Shown here piece after piece: positions 15,428 through 24,830 of a stretch of 64,000 nt of DNA. The notes beneath the pieces were generated by a model. The model made no database searches. It saw only the letters and a list, made by a program, of their open reading frames with translations, and had not been told where the DNA came from. Made by a program: the position numbers and the translations under genes. Numbering within the stretch: position 1 is the first letter of the stretch; every line of letters begins with the position of its first letter. Origin of the DNA: an uncultured Pelagibacteraceae bacterium (lineage in GTDB: Bacteria > Pseudomonadota > Alphaproteobacteria > Pelagibacterales > Pelagibacteraceae); NCBI GenBank assembly GCA_902632445.1, contig CACPCL010000003.1:1-64000 (forward strand), given 5' to 3'.

Positions 15428-16513
15428 TTACCTAAGTTTTAATGTTGCCAATCCTATCAATGCTAAAATTATAGCTATAATCCAAAATCTTATAACGATC
15501 GTTGACTCTGCCCAGCCTTTTTTTTCAAAATGATGGTGTATTGGAGCCATCTTAAAAATTCTTTTTCCGGTAAGTTTAAAAGAAATAACTTGAATAATTA
15601 CCGACACAGTTTCTAGAACAAATAATCCTCCGATAATAGCTAAAACAATTTCATGTTTTACGATTATGGCTATCGCAGCTAATGATCCTCCTAAAGATAA
15701 AGAGCCAGTATCACCCATAAAAATCTTTGCTGGAGGCGCATTATACCAAAGAAAACCTAAACAAGACCCAACTATAGAACCACAAAAGATTGAGAGCTCA
15801 CCTACATCAGGAATGTATTGTATTTGTAGATACTCCGAGAAAATCGTATTTCCAACAACATAAGAAATTAACGTAAAAGACAAAGCAACTAGCATCACAG
15901 GAACCGTTGCTAAACCATCTAGACCATCAGTTAGATTAACTGCATTAGAAGCACCAATAATTACGAAAAGTGCAAATGGTAGAAAAAACATACCCATATG
16001 CCAAATGAGATTTTTAAAAAATGGAAAGTACAAATCAAATAAGTATTCATGATTAGAAAAATTAATAAGTATATATAATGTCAAAACAGCAATTATTAAT
16101 TGACCAGTAAATTTGTATTTTGATTTAAGACCGCTCGAGTTTTTAAATTTAATTTTTAAAATATCATCAAGAAGACCTAAACCTCCTAAACTTAAGGACA
16201 CAAAAATTAATGTCCATACATAAATATTTTCAAGATCTGCCCATAAGAGCGTGCTAGAAATGATTCCTATAATAATTATTACACCCCCCATTGTAGGAGT
16301 TCCTGATTTTTTTACGATATGATCTATAGGTCCATCCTGCCTGATAGGTCCTGAAATCATTTTCTCAGAAAACATTTTTATTAAGGGTCCTCCAATTAAA
16401 AATACTACTACTAATGATGTCATTACAGATAACCCTGTTCTGAAAGTTAAATACTTGAATACATTAAAAAAAGAATACTGCTCAATCAGAGATGTAAAAA
16501 AATGGAATAACAT
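15428..16513 (-). CDS. mraY: Phospho-N-acetylmuramoyl-pentapeptide-transferase MraY
   Basis: SGTPTMGGVIIIIG, NAVNLTDGLDGLA, FMGDTGSLSLGG, APIHHHFEKKGW. Confidence 0.97.
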   Translation of the reverse strand: MLFHFFTSLIEQYSFFNVFKYLTFRTGLSVMTSLVVVFLIGGPLIKMFSEKMISGPIRQDGPIDHIVKKSGTPTMGGVIIIIGIISSTLLWADLENIYVWTLIFVSLSLGGLGLLDDILKIKFKNSSGLKSKYKFTGQLIIAVLTLYILINFSNHEYLFDLYFPFFKNLIWHMGMFFLPFALFVIIGASNAVNLTDGLDGLATVPVMLVALSFTLISYVVGNTIFSEYLQIQYIPDVGELSIFCGSIVGSCLGFLWYNAPPAKIFMGDTGSLSLGGSLAAIAIIVKHEIVLAIIGGLFVLETVSVIIQVISFKLTGKRIFKMAPIHHHFEKKGWAESTIVIRFWIIAIILALIGLATLKLR

Positions 16514-19273
16514 TTAATAACCTTTAATTATTTTTTTACTCAAATTATTTAAGCCGGTTGCGTTTGAACCCTTAATCATCAGATAATCATTATTAGCTAT
16601 AATATTTTTTAAAATAAAATCTACATCTTCATCATGTTGAAAAATATTGCCTCGCTTGTTTTTATTAATATACCTATAAGTAGCTAGTGTTTTATTACCT
16701 TTTACAAAGACTTTATCAATATCTGAGTTGTTAATAACTTGAGATAAATCCGTATGGTACTTAGTGGAATTTTTACCTAATTCTAGCATATCTCCAAGGA
16801 GTAAATACTTCTTACAATCATGTTTTTTTAAAGATTTGAAATTACTAATTGCATTTTTAACTGATAGTGGATTTGCATTATAACTTTCGTCAATTAATCT
16901 AAAATTTTTCTTATATCTTTTGACTAAATGAATTTTTCCCCTTCCCTCAGTTGGACGATAATTTTTAAAATTTTTTATGATCTTGTTTATATCTAGATTT
17001 AACACTTTCAATAATGCAAGCGATGAAAGTACGTTATGAACATTTATATCCTTTAACTTGAATTTAAAAATTTCATTTTTAACTCTCACAACTAATTTAG
17101 AAAAATTTTCATTTTTTAAAAATTTTACTAAAACAATGTCCGATTTTTTATTTTTTCCAAAAGATACTATTTTAATTTTTTTAAATTTTGCTTTTTTTTC
17201 CAAATAATGAAAAAATTTATCATCACGATTAAGTATTATAGAACCATCTTTTTGAATATTGTTAATTATTTCTCCTTTTGCGTCTGCTATACCTTTTATA
17301 CTTTTGAAATTTTCTATATGGGCTTCACCTATATTGGTTATTATACCTATGTCGGGTTTTATTAATTTTGAAAGATTATTTATTTCGCCTGATTTACTCA
17401 TGCCGACTTCAAATACACCGAATCTATGAACTACTTTTAAATTTGATAAACTTAAAGGTACACCAAATTGATTATTATAAGACTTCGGTGAAGAACATGT
17501 TTTTCCGAAATTTTGCAGTAATTCTTGAATTAAGTTTTTTAATGAAGTTTTACCTGCACTACCAGTTACAGCAATTATTTTTGCTAATGAGTTTTTTCTT
17601 TTTAATAAAGAAAATTTTTTTAAAAAATTAATTTCACTTGAAACTTTAAAAGTTTTGTTTTCAAAATTTTTTATCTTTTTTGATGAGACAATATATTTTG
17701 CTCCTCTTTTAAGAGCTTTGCCAACAAATTTTACACCATCATTATTTTTCCCTTTTATTGTTAAAAATAAATTATTTTTTTTAACCTGCCTTGAGTCTAT
17801 AGCTAATCCATGAAATTTTTTTATTTTACGTTTTTTTATTATTTCTTCTAAAATTTTTGCGTTTTCTAAATAATTTTGTTCTATTTTAGAAATTTTCTTT
17901 GCTTTAAAATTTAATTTCTTAATGATTTGCTTATCGGAAATACTGAAAATTCTTTTCTTATATATTTGTTGATCTTCATGACCTTTCCCAGAGACCAAAA
18001 TTATCTCATTTTGGCTAGCATTTGAAATTGCAAACCTGATTGCCCCGGCTCTATTTCCGATATTAAATTTATTTTTATTTTTAATATTTTTTAAAATAAC
18101 ATTTCTTATTTTTTTGGGATCTTCTTGTCTTGGATTATCGTCAGTGACATAAATTTTTTTGCAATTTAAACTTGCTATCTTAGCCATTAAAGGTCTTTTT
18201 TTTTGGTCCCTATCTCCTCCACATCCGAATACTAAAGAAATATTTTCTCCATATAAATTTTTGATAGCACTAATAGATTTTAATAGAGCATCAGGTGTAT
18301 GCGCATAGTCTATAAATACTTTAATATTATTCGGAAATGTTTTAATAAGTTCCAATCTTCCATCAACACCTTTAATTTTATTTAAAGATTTAAAAATTTT
18401 ATTTTCATTTACTTTACATATTTTTGCTGCTGCTATTGCCATAGATAAATTTTTTAATTGAAAATCATTCATCTTCAAATTTTTTAATTTTTTAAGCTTC
18501 TTTTCAATATTACATATGTCGATTAATTTTAATTTTCTTTTTTTTGCTATTTTTTTTAAAATTTTAAATTCTTTGATTGCAGAATCAGAGATAATGTAAC
18601 TTTTTTTAGTAAGAATTTTTTTAAAAAGGAGGAGTTTAGAAGTTAAATATGATTTCATATTTTTATGATAATCAAGATGATCTTGACTAAAATTGGTAAA
18701 AATTCCTGCTTTAAATTTTAAATCGTTTAGCCTTTTTTGATCTAAGCCATGACTTGAAGCTTCAATAATAACATTATCAATTTTTTTTAATTTAATATCT
18801 TTAAGTATTCTATGGGTGGAAATTGTATCTGGAGATGTAAGATCAGATTTAATCAATTTATTTTTATACTTTATTCCTAAAGTGCCAACAGATGCTACAG
18901 ATACATTGTTTAAATTCAAAATTTGATAAAATAAATCTGCGACGGAAGTTTTGCCATTAGTGCCAGTAACAGCGATAATATTTTTGGGTTTTAAATTATA
19001 AAACTTTGAAGAAATTCTACTTAAAAACTCTCTTATGTTATTAATCTTCAACGTTGGTATTTTATTATTATTATATTTACTTTTTTTAGAACATACTATT
19101 AAAACTGCTCCATTTTTAATTGCTTCGTTTATAAATTTTTCACCATTATTTTTTTTGCCTTTGATTGCAAAAAAAATATACCCTCTTTTTACTTTTTTGC
19201 TATTAGTTGCTAAACCAGTAACCTTAATTTTTTTTCTGGTGTAGAAATTTTTAATTAGTTTTTTCAGCAACAT
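16514..19273 (-). CDS. murE/murF: Bifunctional MurE (meso-DAP-adding) - MurF fusion ligase
   Basis: 919 aa single ORF; MurE half with AVTGTNGKTSVADLF, HDHLDYH-like QDHLDYHKNM, VTDDNPRQEDP, SGKGHEDQQ; MurF half with AVTGSAGKTSLKNL, SYNNQFGVPLSL, DESYNANPLSVKNA, LLLGDMLELG. Confidence 0.95.
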   Translation of the reverse strand: MLLKKLIKNFYTRKKIKVTGLATNSKKVKRGYIFFAIKGKKNNGEKFINEAIKNGAVLIVCSKKSKYNNNKIPTLKINNIREFLSRISSKFYNLKPKNIIAVTGTNGKTSVADLFYQILNLNNVSVASVGTLGIKYKNKLIKSDLTSPDTISTHRILKDIKLKKIDNVIIEASSHGLDQKRLNDLKFKAGIFTNFSQDHLDYHKNMKSYLTSKLLLFKKILTKKSYIISDSAIKEFKILKKIAKKRKLKLIDICNIEKKLKKLKNLKMNDFQLKNLSMAIAAAKICKVNENKIFKSLNKIKGVDGRLELIKTFPNNIKVFIDYAHTPDALLKSISAIKNLYGENISLVFGCGGDRDQKKRPLMAKIASLNCKKIYVTDDNPRQEDPKKIRNVILKNIKNKNKFNIGNRAGAIRFAISNASQNEIILVSGKGHEDQQIYKKRIFSISDKQIIKKLNFKAKKISKIEQNYLENAKILEEIIKKRKIKKFHGLAIDSRQVKKNNLFLTIKGKNNDGVKFVGKALKRGAKYIVSSKKIKNFENKTFKVSSEINFLKKFSLLKRKNSLAKIIAVTGSAGKTSLKNLIQELLQNFGKTCSSPKSYNNQFGVPLSLSNLKVVHRFGVFEVGMSKSGEINNLSKLIKPDIGIITNIGEAHIENFKSIKGIADAKGEIINNIQKDGSIILNRDDKFFHYLEKKAKFKKIKIVSFGKNKKSDIVLVKFLKNENFSKLVVRVKNEIFKFKLKDINVHNVLSSLALLKVLNLDINKIIKNFKNYRPTEGRGKIHLVKRYKKNFRLIDESYNANPLSVKNAISNFKSLKKHDCKKYLLLGDMLELGKNSTKYHTDLSQVINNSDIDKVFVKGNKTLATYRYINKNKRGNIFQHDEDVDFILKNIIANNDYLMIKGSNATGLNNLSKKIIKGY

Positions 19274-20993
19274 AATGATAATTAAACTCTTTATTCTTTA
19301 TGGCTAAAATTGGTCCAATTTTTTCTATAATTTTGCCAGCAACGAAAACTGAATTCCAACCAGCTTCATTTCTTGTACCTTTAATCTTTAAACCTCTAAA
19401 ATTATAAATTAAATCTTTTGCAACCTGAGGGTTCTCTAGCATAACAAGTAGCGCATATTTGGGTTTTTGAGCTGGAAAAATAGAAATAAATGTATTTAAG
19501 TTTTGATCTTTATTTTTGTATTGCTGGGATGTCCCTGTTTTTCCCCCAACTTCATAACCATTTATATCAGCAAGACTAGCTGTGCCATGTTTTTCAGTTA
19601 CAACTTTTCTTAGGATATTTTTTATATCTTTGCTGGTCTCCTCTGCTATCAGTCTTTTAAATTCAATATTTGATGTTTTTTTTATTAAACTTGGTTTGAT
19701 AAGTTTTCCTCCATTTACTAATGCAGCATAAATACTTGTTGCTTGTATTGGAGTTGTTGTAATTCCATGTCCAAAAGATACCGTTTCAAGTTTGCATTTG
19801 TTCCAATCAAAATCAATTGGATTTCCGACTTCCTCAAGCTGTAAGTCAGGGCTTTTTAATAAATTACTAGTTTCAATGAATTGCTTATATTTCTCTTCCC
19901 CAATTTTTCTAGCCAGAAGCAAAGTTCCAATGTTAGAAGATCTTATTAGAATATCTTCAACTGATAAATTATCAGGAAACTTTTTGATATCAGAAATTTC
20001 ATATCTTGAGCACTTAATTGATCTTGGAATATTTTCTATAATAGTATCTGGGTTAACTAAATTATTATCTAAAGCTAATGCAACTGTAAAAGTTTTAAAA
20101 ATTGACCCAAGCTCATAAACACCTTTAGTCACTTTATTGATATATTTTTTATCTTTCAAATTCATTCTTAGGTTAATGTCAAAGTTTGGAAGAGAAACTA
20201 GAGATAAAATTTCACCGTTATTTACATTTAATAATAATGCGCTACCACCATTAGCATTAAAAGTTTCTAAAGATTTGCTAAGTTCTTGATTTATAATATG
20301 CTGGATATTAGTGTCTAAAGTTAGTTCAAATGGTTTATTGGTAAGATTTTTATCTTTTAATTCTTTATCAAAAAACTTTTCGACTCCTGATACGCCATAA
20401 TTATCGTAATCAACTTGGCCAACTATATGACTAAATAAATTTCCATGAGTATATATTCTTGATTGAAACGGTTCAAAAATAATTCCTTTTTCCCCCAGTT
20501 TCCAAAGTTTTTCCTTATCTATTTGATCTATACGTTTTTTTAAATAAAAATATTTTTTTGCATTAAGTTTATTTTTAATTTTTTCAATAGATAATTCTGG
20601 AAAGTTTAACCTTATTTTGAGGAGAAAATTATCCTTATTTTTTACTAGGTTTGGATTTACAGCTGCATGAAAGGATTTTACATTTCTTGATATCAAAATT
20701 CCATTCCTGTCAACTATATCCCTTCTTAATAAATTAAATCTTTGTTGAGATTTTTCGTTATTAAAAAGTTGGTATTTACTCAAAGAAACATGAATAATTT
20801 TAATGCTAAAAATAAAGATTAATGAAAAAAATAAAAAAAATAATAGATATATTCTATCCTGAAATAAATTTTTTTTTTGTGAAAATTTACTTTTTTTATT
20901 TGTTTCTAAATAATCTTCAAAAAAAAAGCTTTTTTGATTTATATTAAAATTTTTATTTTTGTTTTTTTTTCTCATTATTGTGTTTAGTAACAA
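19251..20993 (-). CDS. ftsI: Peptidoglycan D,D-transpeptidase FtsI (PBP3); alternative start at 20975
   Basis: N-terminal TM; RRDIVDRNGILISRNV, GSIFKTFTVALAL (SxxK), RSSNIGT (SxN), GGKTGTSQQ (KTG). Confidence 0.96.
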   Translation of the reverse strand: MLLNTIMRKKNKNKNFNINQKSFFFEDYLETNKKSKFSQKKNLFQDRIYLLFFLFFSLIFIFSIKIIHVSLSKYQLFNNEKSQQRFNLLRRDIVDRNGILISRNVKSFHAAVNPNLVKNKDNFLLKIRLNFPELSIEKIKNKLNAKKYFYLKKRIDQIDKEKLWKLGEKGIIFEPFQSRIYTHGNLFSHIVGQVDYDNYGVSGVEKFFDKELKDKNLTNKPFELTLDTNIQHIINQELSKSLETFNANGGSALLLNVNNGEILSLVSLPNFDINLRMNLKDKKYINKVTKGVYELGSIFKTFTVALALDNNLVNPDTIIENIPRSIKCSRYEISDIKKFPDNLSVEDILIRSSNIGTLLLARKIGEEKYKQFIETSNLLKSPDLQLEEVGNPIDFDWNKCKLETVSFGHGITTTPIQATSIYAALVNGGKLIKPSLIKKTSNIEFKRLIAEETSKDIKNILRKVVTEKHGTASLADINGYEVGGKTGTSQQYKNKDQNLNTFISIFPAQKPKYALLVMLENPQVAKDLIYNFRGLKIKGTRNEAGWNSVFVAGKIIEKIGPILAIKNKEFNYHYVAEKTN

Positions 20994-21285
20994 ATTTGTT
21001 TTTGAGCCCCAAAAAACTAGATAAATTTAAAAATATTTTAGAATATTCCATCGGTATATAATGAATATTTCCTAAATGATTTATTTTTTCTTCTACAACT
21101 GACGGTGAAGTTAAATATGAAAAATCTAATTGTGTCTCGTTAATATCTTTTTCTTGTAAAGAAATTTTTTTATTTAATTCGTAAATCTTTTTTTCTATTT
21201 CTCTTGTTTGGTTTTTAATTATCGAAGTTACAATCAAAAGAATTGAAAAAATAAAAATAAATGAAATTACTTTAATTTTAAACAT
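20953..21285 (-). CDS. ftsL: FtsL-like small bitopic division protein
   Basis: 110 aa, one N-terminal TM followed by a coiled-coil-like segment; position rsmH-ftsL-ftsI. Confidence 0.7.
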   Translation of the reverse strand: MFKIKVISFIFIFSILLIVTSIIKNQTREIEKKIYELNKKISLQEKDINETQLDFSYLTSPSVVEEKINHLGNIHYIPMEYSKIFLNLSSFLGLKNKFVTKHNNEKKKQK

Positions 21286-22291
21286 TATACTCCTCTACTC
21301 TTAAATATTTTTCAAATTTTTTAAATAAATTAAAAGGATGGAAAAATTTGTTTTTACTTCGAATTGCAAATCTTAATTTAGCAGATCTTGATCGATTGTT
21401 TCGATTAATTTCTTCTTTTGATGGTTTAATAGTTTTATTAATATATCTTTCGAAAAGAAAATTTGAGGAGTCTTTTTTATTCTCAGGAAAGTATCTTGAT
21501 GGTCTTGGTCTATTTTCAGAATAATTACTAAAAAAATACTTAATTATCTTATCCTCTATGGAATGAAAACTTACCACTAAAATTTTACCACCTGGTTTTA
21601 AAATTTTAGTAGCGTTCACTATTCCATTGATTAGTTCCGTTATTTCTTTGTTGACAAATATTCTTAAAGCTTGAAAAGTTTTTGTGCTTGGATTTATTTT
21701 AGAAGAATAATTTTTTTTTTTACTCTTTTCAATAATTTGTACTAATTGATCTACTGTTGTGATTTGACTCTTAGATCTAGCTTTAACAATGTTTCTTGCA
21801 ATTTTTGATGCCTCATTTTCTTCCCCTAAAATTTTTATTATTAGTTTTAATTGTGTCTCACTTAAATTATTAATTGTTTCTTGTGCAGATATCTTTGATA
21901 GTCCCATTGTCATATCCAATTTTTTTTTGGATTTAAACGAGAAACCTCTATTTAAATTATTTAGTTGAATGGACGAAAGCCCTAAGTCAAAAATAATTAC
22001 GTCAACATTATCTTCTTGTGTAGTATTGATATCGCTGAATTTTATATTAAAAAATTTAAATCTGCTAAAAAACTTTTTTTCAATTTTTTTTGCAATTGAA
22101 GAAACTGAGCTATCGCGATCTAATCCTACTAATCTAGTATTTGGAAATTTTAGTAAAGCTTTTGAGTAACCGCCTCCTCCAAAAGTACAATCTATAAAAA
22201 CTCCTCCCTCAGAAGGTGAAGATATTTTGATTACTTCGTTCAACATCACTGGAAGATGGGTCGATTCCAACGATGGAAATTGAGTTTTCAT
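21278..22291 (-). CDS. rsmH: 16S rRNA (cytosine(1402)-N4)-methyltransferase RsmH (MraW)
   Basis: HLPVMLNEVI, FIDCTFGGGGYSKALL, GLDRDSS, FDLGLSSIQLNNLNRGFSF, VVSFHSIEDKIIK. Confidence 0.97.
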   Translation of the reverse strand: MKTQFPSLESTHLPVMLNEVIKISSPSEGGVFIDCTFGGGGYSKALLKFPNTRLVGLDRDSSVSSIAKKIEKKFFSRFKFFNIKFSDINTTQEDNVDVIIFDLGLSSIQLNNLNRGFSFKSKKKLDMTMGLSKISAQETINNLSETQLKLIIKILGEENEASKIARNIVKARSKSQITTVDQLVQIIEKSKKKNYSSKINPSTKTFQALRIFVNKEITELINGIVNATKILKPGGKILVVSFHSIEDKIIKYFFSNYSENRPRPSRYFPENKKDSSNFLFERYINKTIKPSKEEINRNNRSRSAKLRFAIRSKNKFFHPFNLFKKFEKYLRVEEYNV

Positions 22292-22309
22292 TAATAAAAA
22301 ATTTTATCA

Positions 22310-23821
22310 TTAAAACTTTTGTCTTCTTAAAAATGCAGGAATTTCAAAATCCTCTTCTTCAATTGGTTCCTGATCAAATAATTGCTGGGTATCATTATCC
22401 TCTTTTAAATTATTTGGTTCAGAGTCTAATTTCTCTTGCTCCTCTGAAAAAAGTTTGGGAGTATTTTCTTCTAATAGACTTTCCCTATCAAAACTTCTTT
22501 CTTGGGATATGGTTTCATCAATATTGTTATTGTTTTCTATATAAGACGCACTTTCTATAGAAACACCTGAGGGTATTTCACTCGTGCTATTTTGATTTAA
22601 TAGATTATTCTCAGCAATAAAATTTTCCTCCGTATTTTCAAAACTGTCTATCAGGGAATTTTGCTCTTCGATATTTTTTACCTCATAGCTTTCATCAAGT
22701 TTTAAAGCTGTAGCTCCGTCTATAGAATTTAAAACATTTTTTTCAACATTATTATTGTTAAATAAACTATCATTTTCGTTTTTATAGCTTCTGCTTGCTG
22801 AAGAACTGCCTACAGTTGAATTATTGTTTACTAAATTTAAATATGGTTTTGCTTCACTTCCATGTAGAGCTGTTGCAACAATCGATACTCTTATCTTGCC
22901 ATTCATATTTTCATCTTTTATAGCTCCAAATATTAATTCTGCCTCTGGATCTACCTCTGCTCTAATCTTATTGACAGCTTGATCTACTTCAAATAATTTA
23001 ATGTCACTACCACCGGTAATATTAACCAGCAATCCTTTTGCTCCCTGTAAAGTATATTCGTCGATTAATGGATTATTTAAAGCTAGTTCAGTTGCAACCA
23101 TAGCTCTGTTGTCTCCATCTGCTTCTCCTGTTCCCATCATAGCTTTACCGCTTGAACTCATGACAGTTTCAACGTCAGCGAAATCTAAATTAATCATACC
23201 CGGTCTTACCATTAAGTCAGTGATACTTTGGACTCCGTGTTTTAAAACATCATTTGACAAATTAAAAGATTCCTCAAATCCAGTCGTCTCATTTGCAATT
23301 TTAAAAAGATTTTGATTTGGAACAACTATTGTTGTGTCTAAGTGTTTTTTTAATTCCTCTAATCCAGCAATAGCACGTCTCATTCTTTTTGGACCTTCAT
23401 AGGTAAAAGGTAAAGTTGTTACACCTACTGTTAAGATATTCATCTCTCTCGCAGCCCTAGCAATAACATGTGAAGCACCTGTTCCTGTTCCACCGCCCAT
23501 TCCTGATGCAATGAAAACCATATTACTACCTTGAATATAATTTACTATTTCGTTTATTGACTCATCAGCTGCAGCTTGACCGATATCATGTTTGGCACCT
23601 GCACCTAATCCTTTAGTTAAATTCATTCCAATTTGTATTTTAGCATCTGCTTTACTCATTTTGAGATCTTGAGCATCTGTATTTACTGCTACAAATTCAA
23701 CTCCTTGCATTCCTGCTTCGATCATTGCATTAATAGCATTACCGCCTGCCCCTCCGACACCCAAAACAAGAATTCTAGGTTTTAATTCTCTTAACTCTCC
23801 GCCACCAACATTTATACTCAT
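22310..23821 (-). CDS. ftsZ: Cell division GTPase FtsZ
   Basis: VLGVGGAGGNAINAMIEAGMQGVEFVAVNTDAQDL, GMGGGTGTGASHVIA tubulin signature, N/E-rich linker, C-terminal peptide FEIPAFLRRQKF. Confidence 0.98.
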   Translation of the reverse strand: MSINVGGGELRELKPRILVLGVGGAGGNAINAMIEAGMQGVEFVAVNTDAQDLKMSKADAKIQIGMNLTKGLGAGAKHDIGQAAADESINEIVNYIQGSNMVFIASGMGGGTGTGASHVIARAAREMNILTVGVTTLPFTYEGPKRMRRAIAGLEELKKHLDTTIVVPNQNLFKIANETTGFEESFNLSNDVLKHGVQSITDLMVRPGMINLDFADVETVMSSSGKAMMGTGEADGDNRAMVATELALNNPLIDEYTLQGAKGLLVNITGGSDIKLFEVDQAVNKIRAEVDPEAELIFGAIKDENMNGKIRVSIVATALHGSEAKPYLNLVNNNSTVGSSSASRSYKNENDSLFNNNNVEKNVLNSIDGATALKLDESYEVKNIEEQNSLIDSFENTEENFIAENNLLNQNSTSEIPSGVSIESASYIENNNNIDETISQERSFDRESLLEENTPKLFSEEQEKLDSEPNNLKEDNDTQQLFDQEPIEEEDFEIPAFLRRQKF

Positions 23822-23822
23822 T

Positions 23823-24284
23823 TTACTGCTCCCCTTTCTGTTTATTTTCCCATTTTAAACTTGATCTATTTTGAAAAGCTTTTTTTCTAGCTAAAAATTT
23901 AAATTTTTCAAAATTTTTCGGCTCCCAGATTTGAAATGTTTTACCAAGTCCTACAAACAAAACGTTATTTGTAATTTTGGCATGATTTAATAGTTTTTCA
24001 GTCAAAGAGACTCTTCCCTCAGTATCAAACTGAAGGTTTATGCTTTCAGATAACACTGACGTTGCAAAATAGTCTCTTTTTTCTTCAAAAGGATTAAGAG
24101 TATCGATCGTGTTTGATAATTTTTCGATTCTGTCTTGCGAACAAGCTTCTAAAGCAACGTGATTGAAAGAAGGATAAGTTATAAAGCCGTTATATCCCAT
24201 TGAGTTCAAGTGCGATCTAAAAGTAGCTGGCACTGAAACCCTTCCTTTTTTGTCTATTCTGTTCTCGTAATTCGATAAAAACAT
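23823..24284 (-). CDS. mraZ: Transcriptional regulator / dcw cluster protein MraZ
   Basis: MFLSNYENRIDKKGRVSVPATFR and second SpoVT/AbrB-like repeat LQFDTEGRVSLTEKLL. Confidence 0.95.
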   Translation of the reverse strand: MFLSNYENRIDKKGRVSVPATFRSHLNSMGYNGFITYPSFNHVALEACSQDRIEKLSNTIDTLNPFEEKRDYFATSVLSESINLQFDTEGRVSLTEKLLNHAKITNNVLFVGLGKTFQIWEPKNFEKFKFLARKKAFQNRSSLKWENKQKGEQ

Positions 24285-24335
24285 TATTAGTTAATGACCT
24301 TTTGTTTGCAAATAAATTCAAATCACCCTCCATTA

Positions 24336-24360
24336 TGGGATTATCTGGGATAGTATGGGT
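24336..24360 (+). promoter_or_regulatory. Putative MraZ operator: three TGGGN boxes at 10-bp period
   Basis: Direct read: TGGGA-ttatc-TGGGA-tagta-TGGGT at 24336-24340, 24346-24350, 24356-24360, about 50-75 bp upstream of the mraZ start codon; matches the TGGGN repeat / 5-nt spacer known for E. coli MraZ, but on the strand opposite to mraZ. Confidence 0.75.
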
Positions 24361-24377
24361 TTTTAAAAAATAGTCAA
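24350..24377 (-). promoter_or_regulatory. Predicted sigma70-type promoter of mraZ/dcw cluster
   Basis: Minus strand TTGACT (24377-24372), 16-nt spacer, TACTAT (24355-24350); -10 overlaps the MraZ boxes. Confidence 0.5.
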
Positions 24378-24432
24378 TAAGTTTGTGTCTGCTTAAATAG
24401 TACAAAAGAAGAACAATTTTAGGTGAGTTTTT

Positions 24433-24788
24433 TGCTAGACAATCTATAAGCCGGGTTCTGTCATTTAAGATGTCATTTCTCTAGGCTTAAATTCACATTT
24501 AAGCTCAAGCGGTTAACCCAGAAGACTAACTAAAGACTGTTTTTAGCAAAATGCTGCGTCCTCTCTATTTAACCTTGCTCCCAGTGGGGTTTGCCTTGCG
24601 TTTTTTGTTACCAAAAAACCGGTGAGCTCTTACCTCGCCGTTTCACCCTTGCCTTGATAAGGCGGTTTATTTTCTGTGGCACTGTCCCTGAAGTCACCCT
24701 CGCCAGTCATTAACTGGCACTGTGTCTTTACGGAGCCCGGACTTTCCTCTATTAGCTATACCAATAGCGACAATCCAATTATCTAGCA
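24433..24788 (-). ncRNA. rnpB: RNase P RNA (bacterial type A)
   Basis: Minus strand GAGGAAAGTCCGGGCTCC near the 5' end and ACAGAACCCGGCTTAT near the 3' end; 5' TGCTAGATAATT can pair with 3' AGATTGTCTAGCA as P1. Ends set from P1 pairing. Confidence 0.95.
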
Positions 24789-24830
24789 GTGAGTTCTTAT
24801 AAAATTAAAGTAATTATATCAAGAGAATCT

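Noticed and set aside
19792-20118. Antisense ORFs inside confident genes (such as 8887-9123, 10183-10491, 12400-12675, 14412-14687, 17368-17631, 19035-19244, 19792-20118, 23001-23315, 40961-41245, 44542-44754, 49835-50149, 58616-58915)
   Set aside because: Each lies wholly or mostly opposite a gene with clear conserved motifs and has no recognisable domain; expected by chance in AT-rich coding DNA.
22273-22560. 95-aa plus-strand ORF antisense to the ftsZ 3' end and the rsmH 5' end
   Set aside because: Antisense to conserved FtsZ C-terminus; no motif.
24217-24405. 62-aa minus-strand ORF upstream of and overlapping mraZ
   Set aside because: Different frame from mraZ, no family resemblance, and it crosses the predicted mraZ promoter and MraZ boxes.
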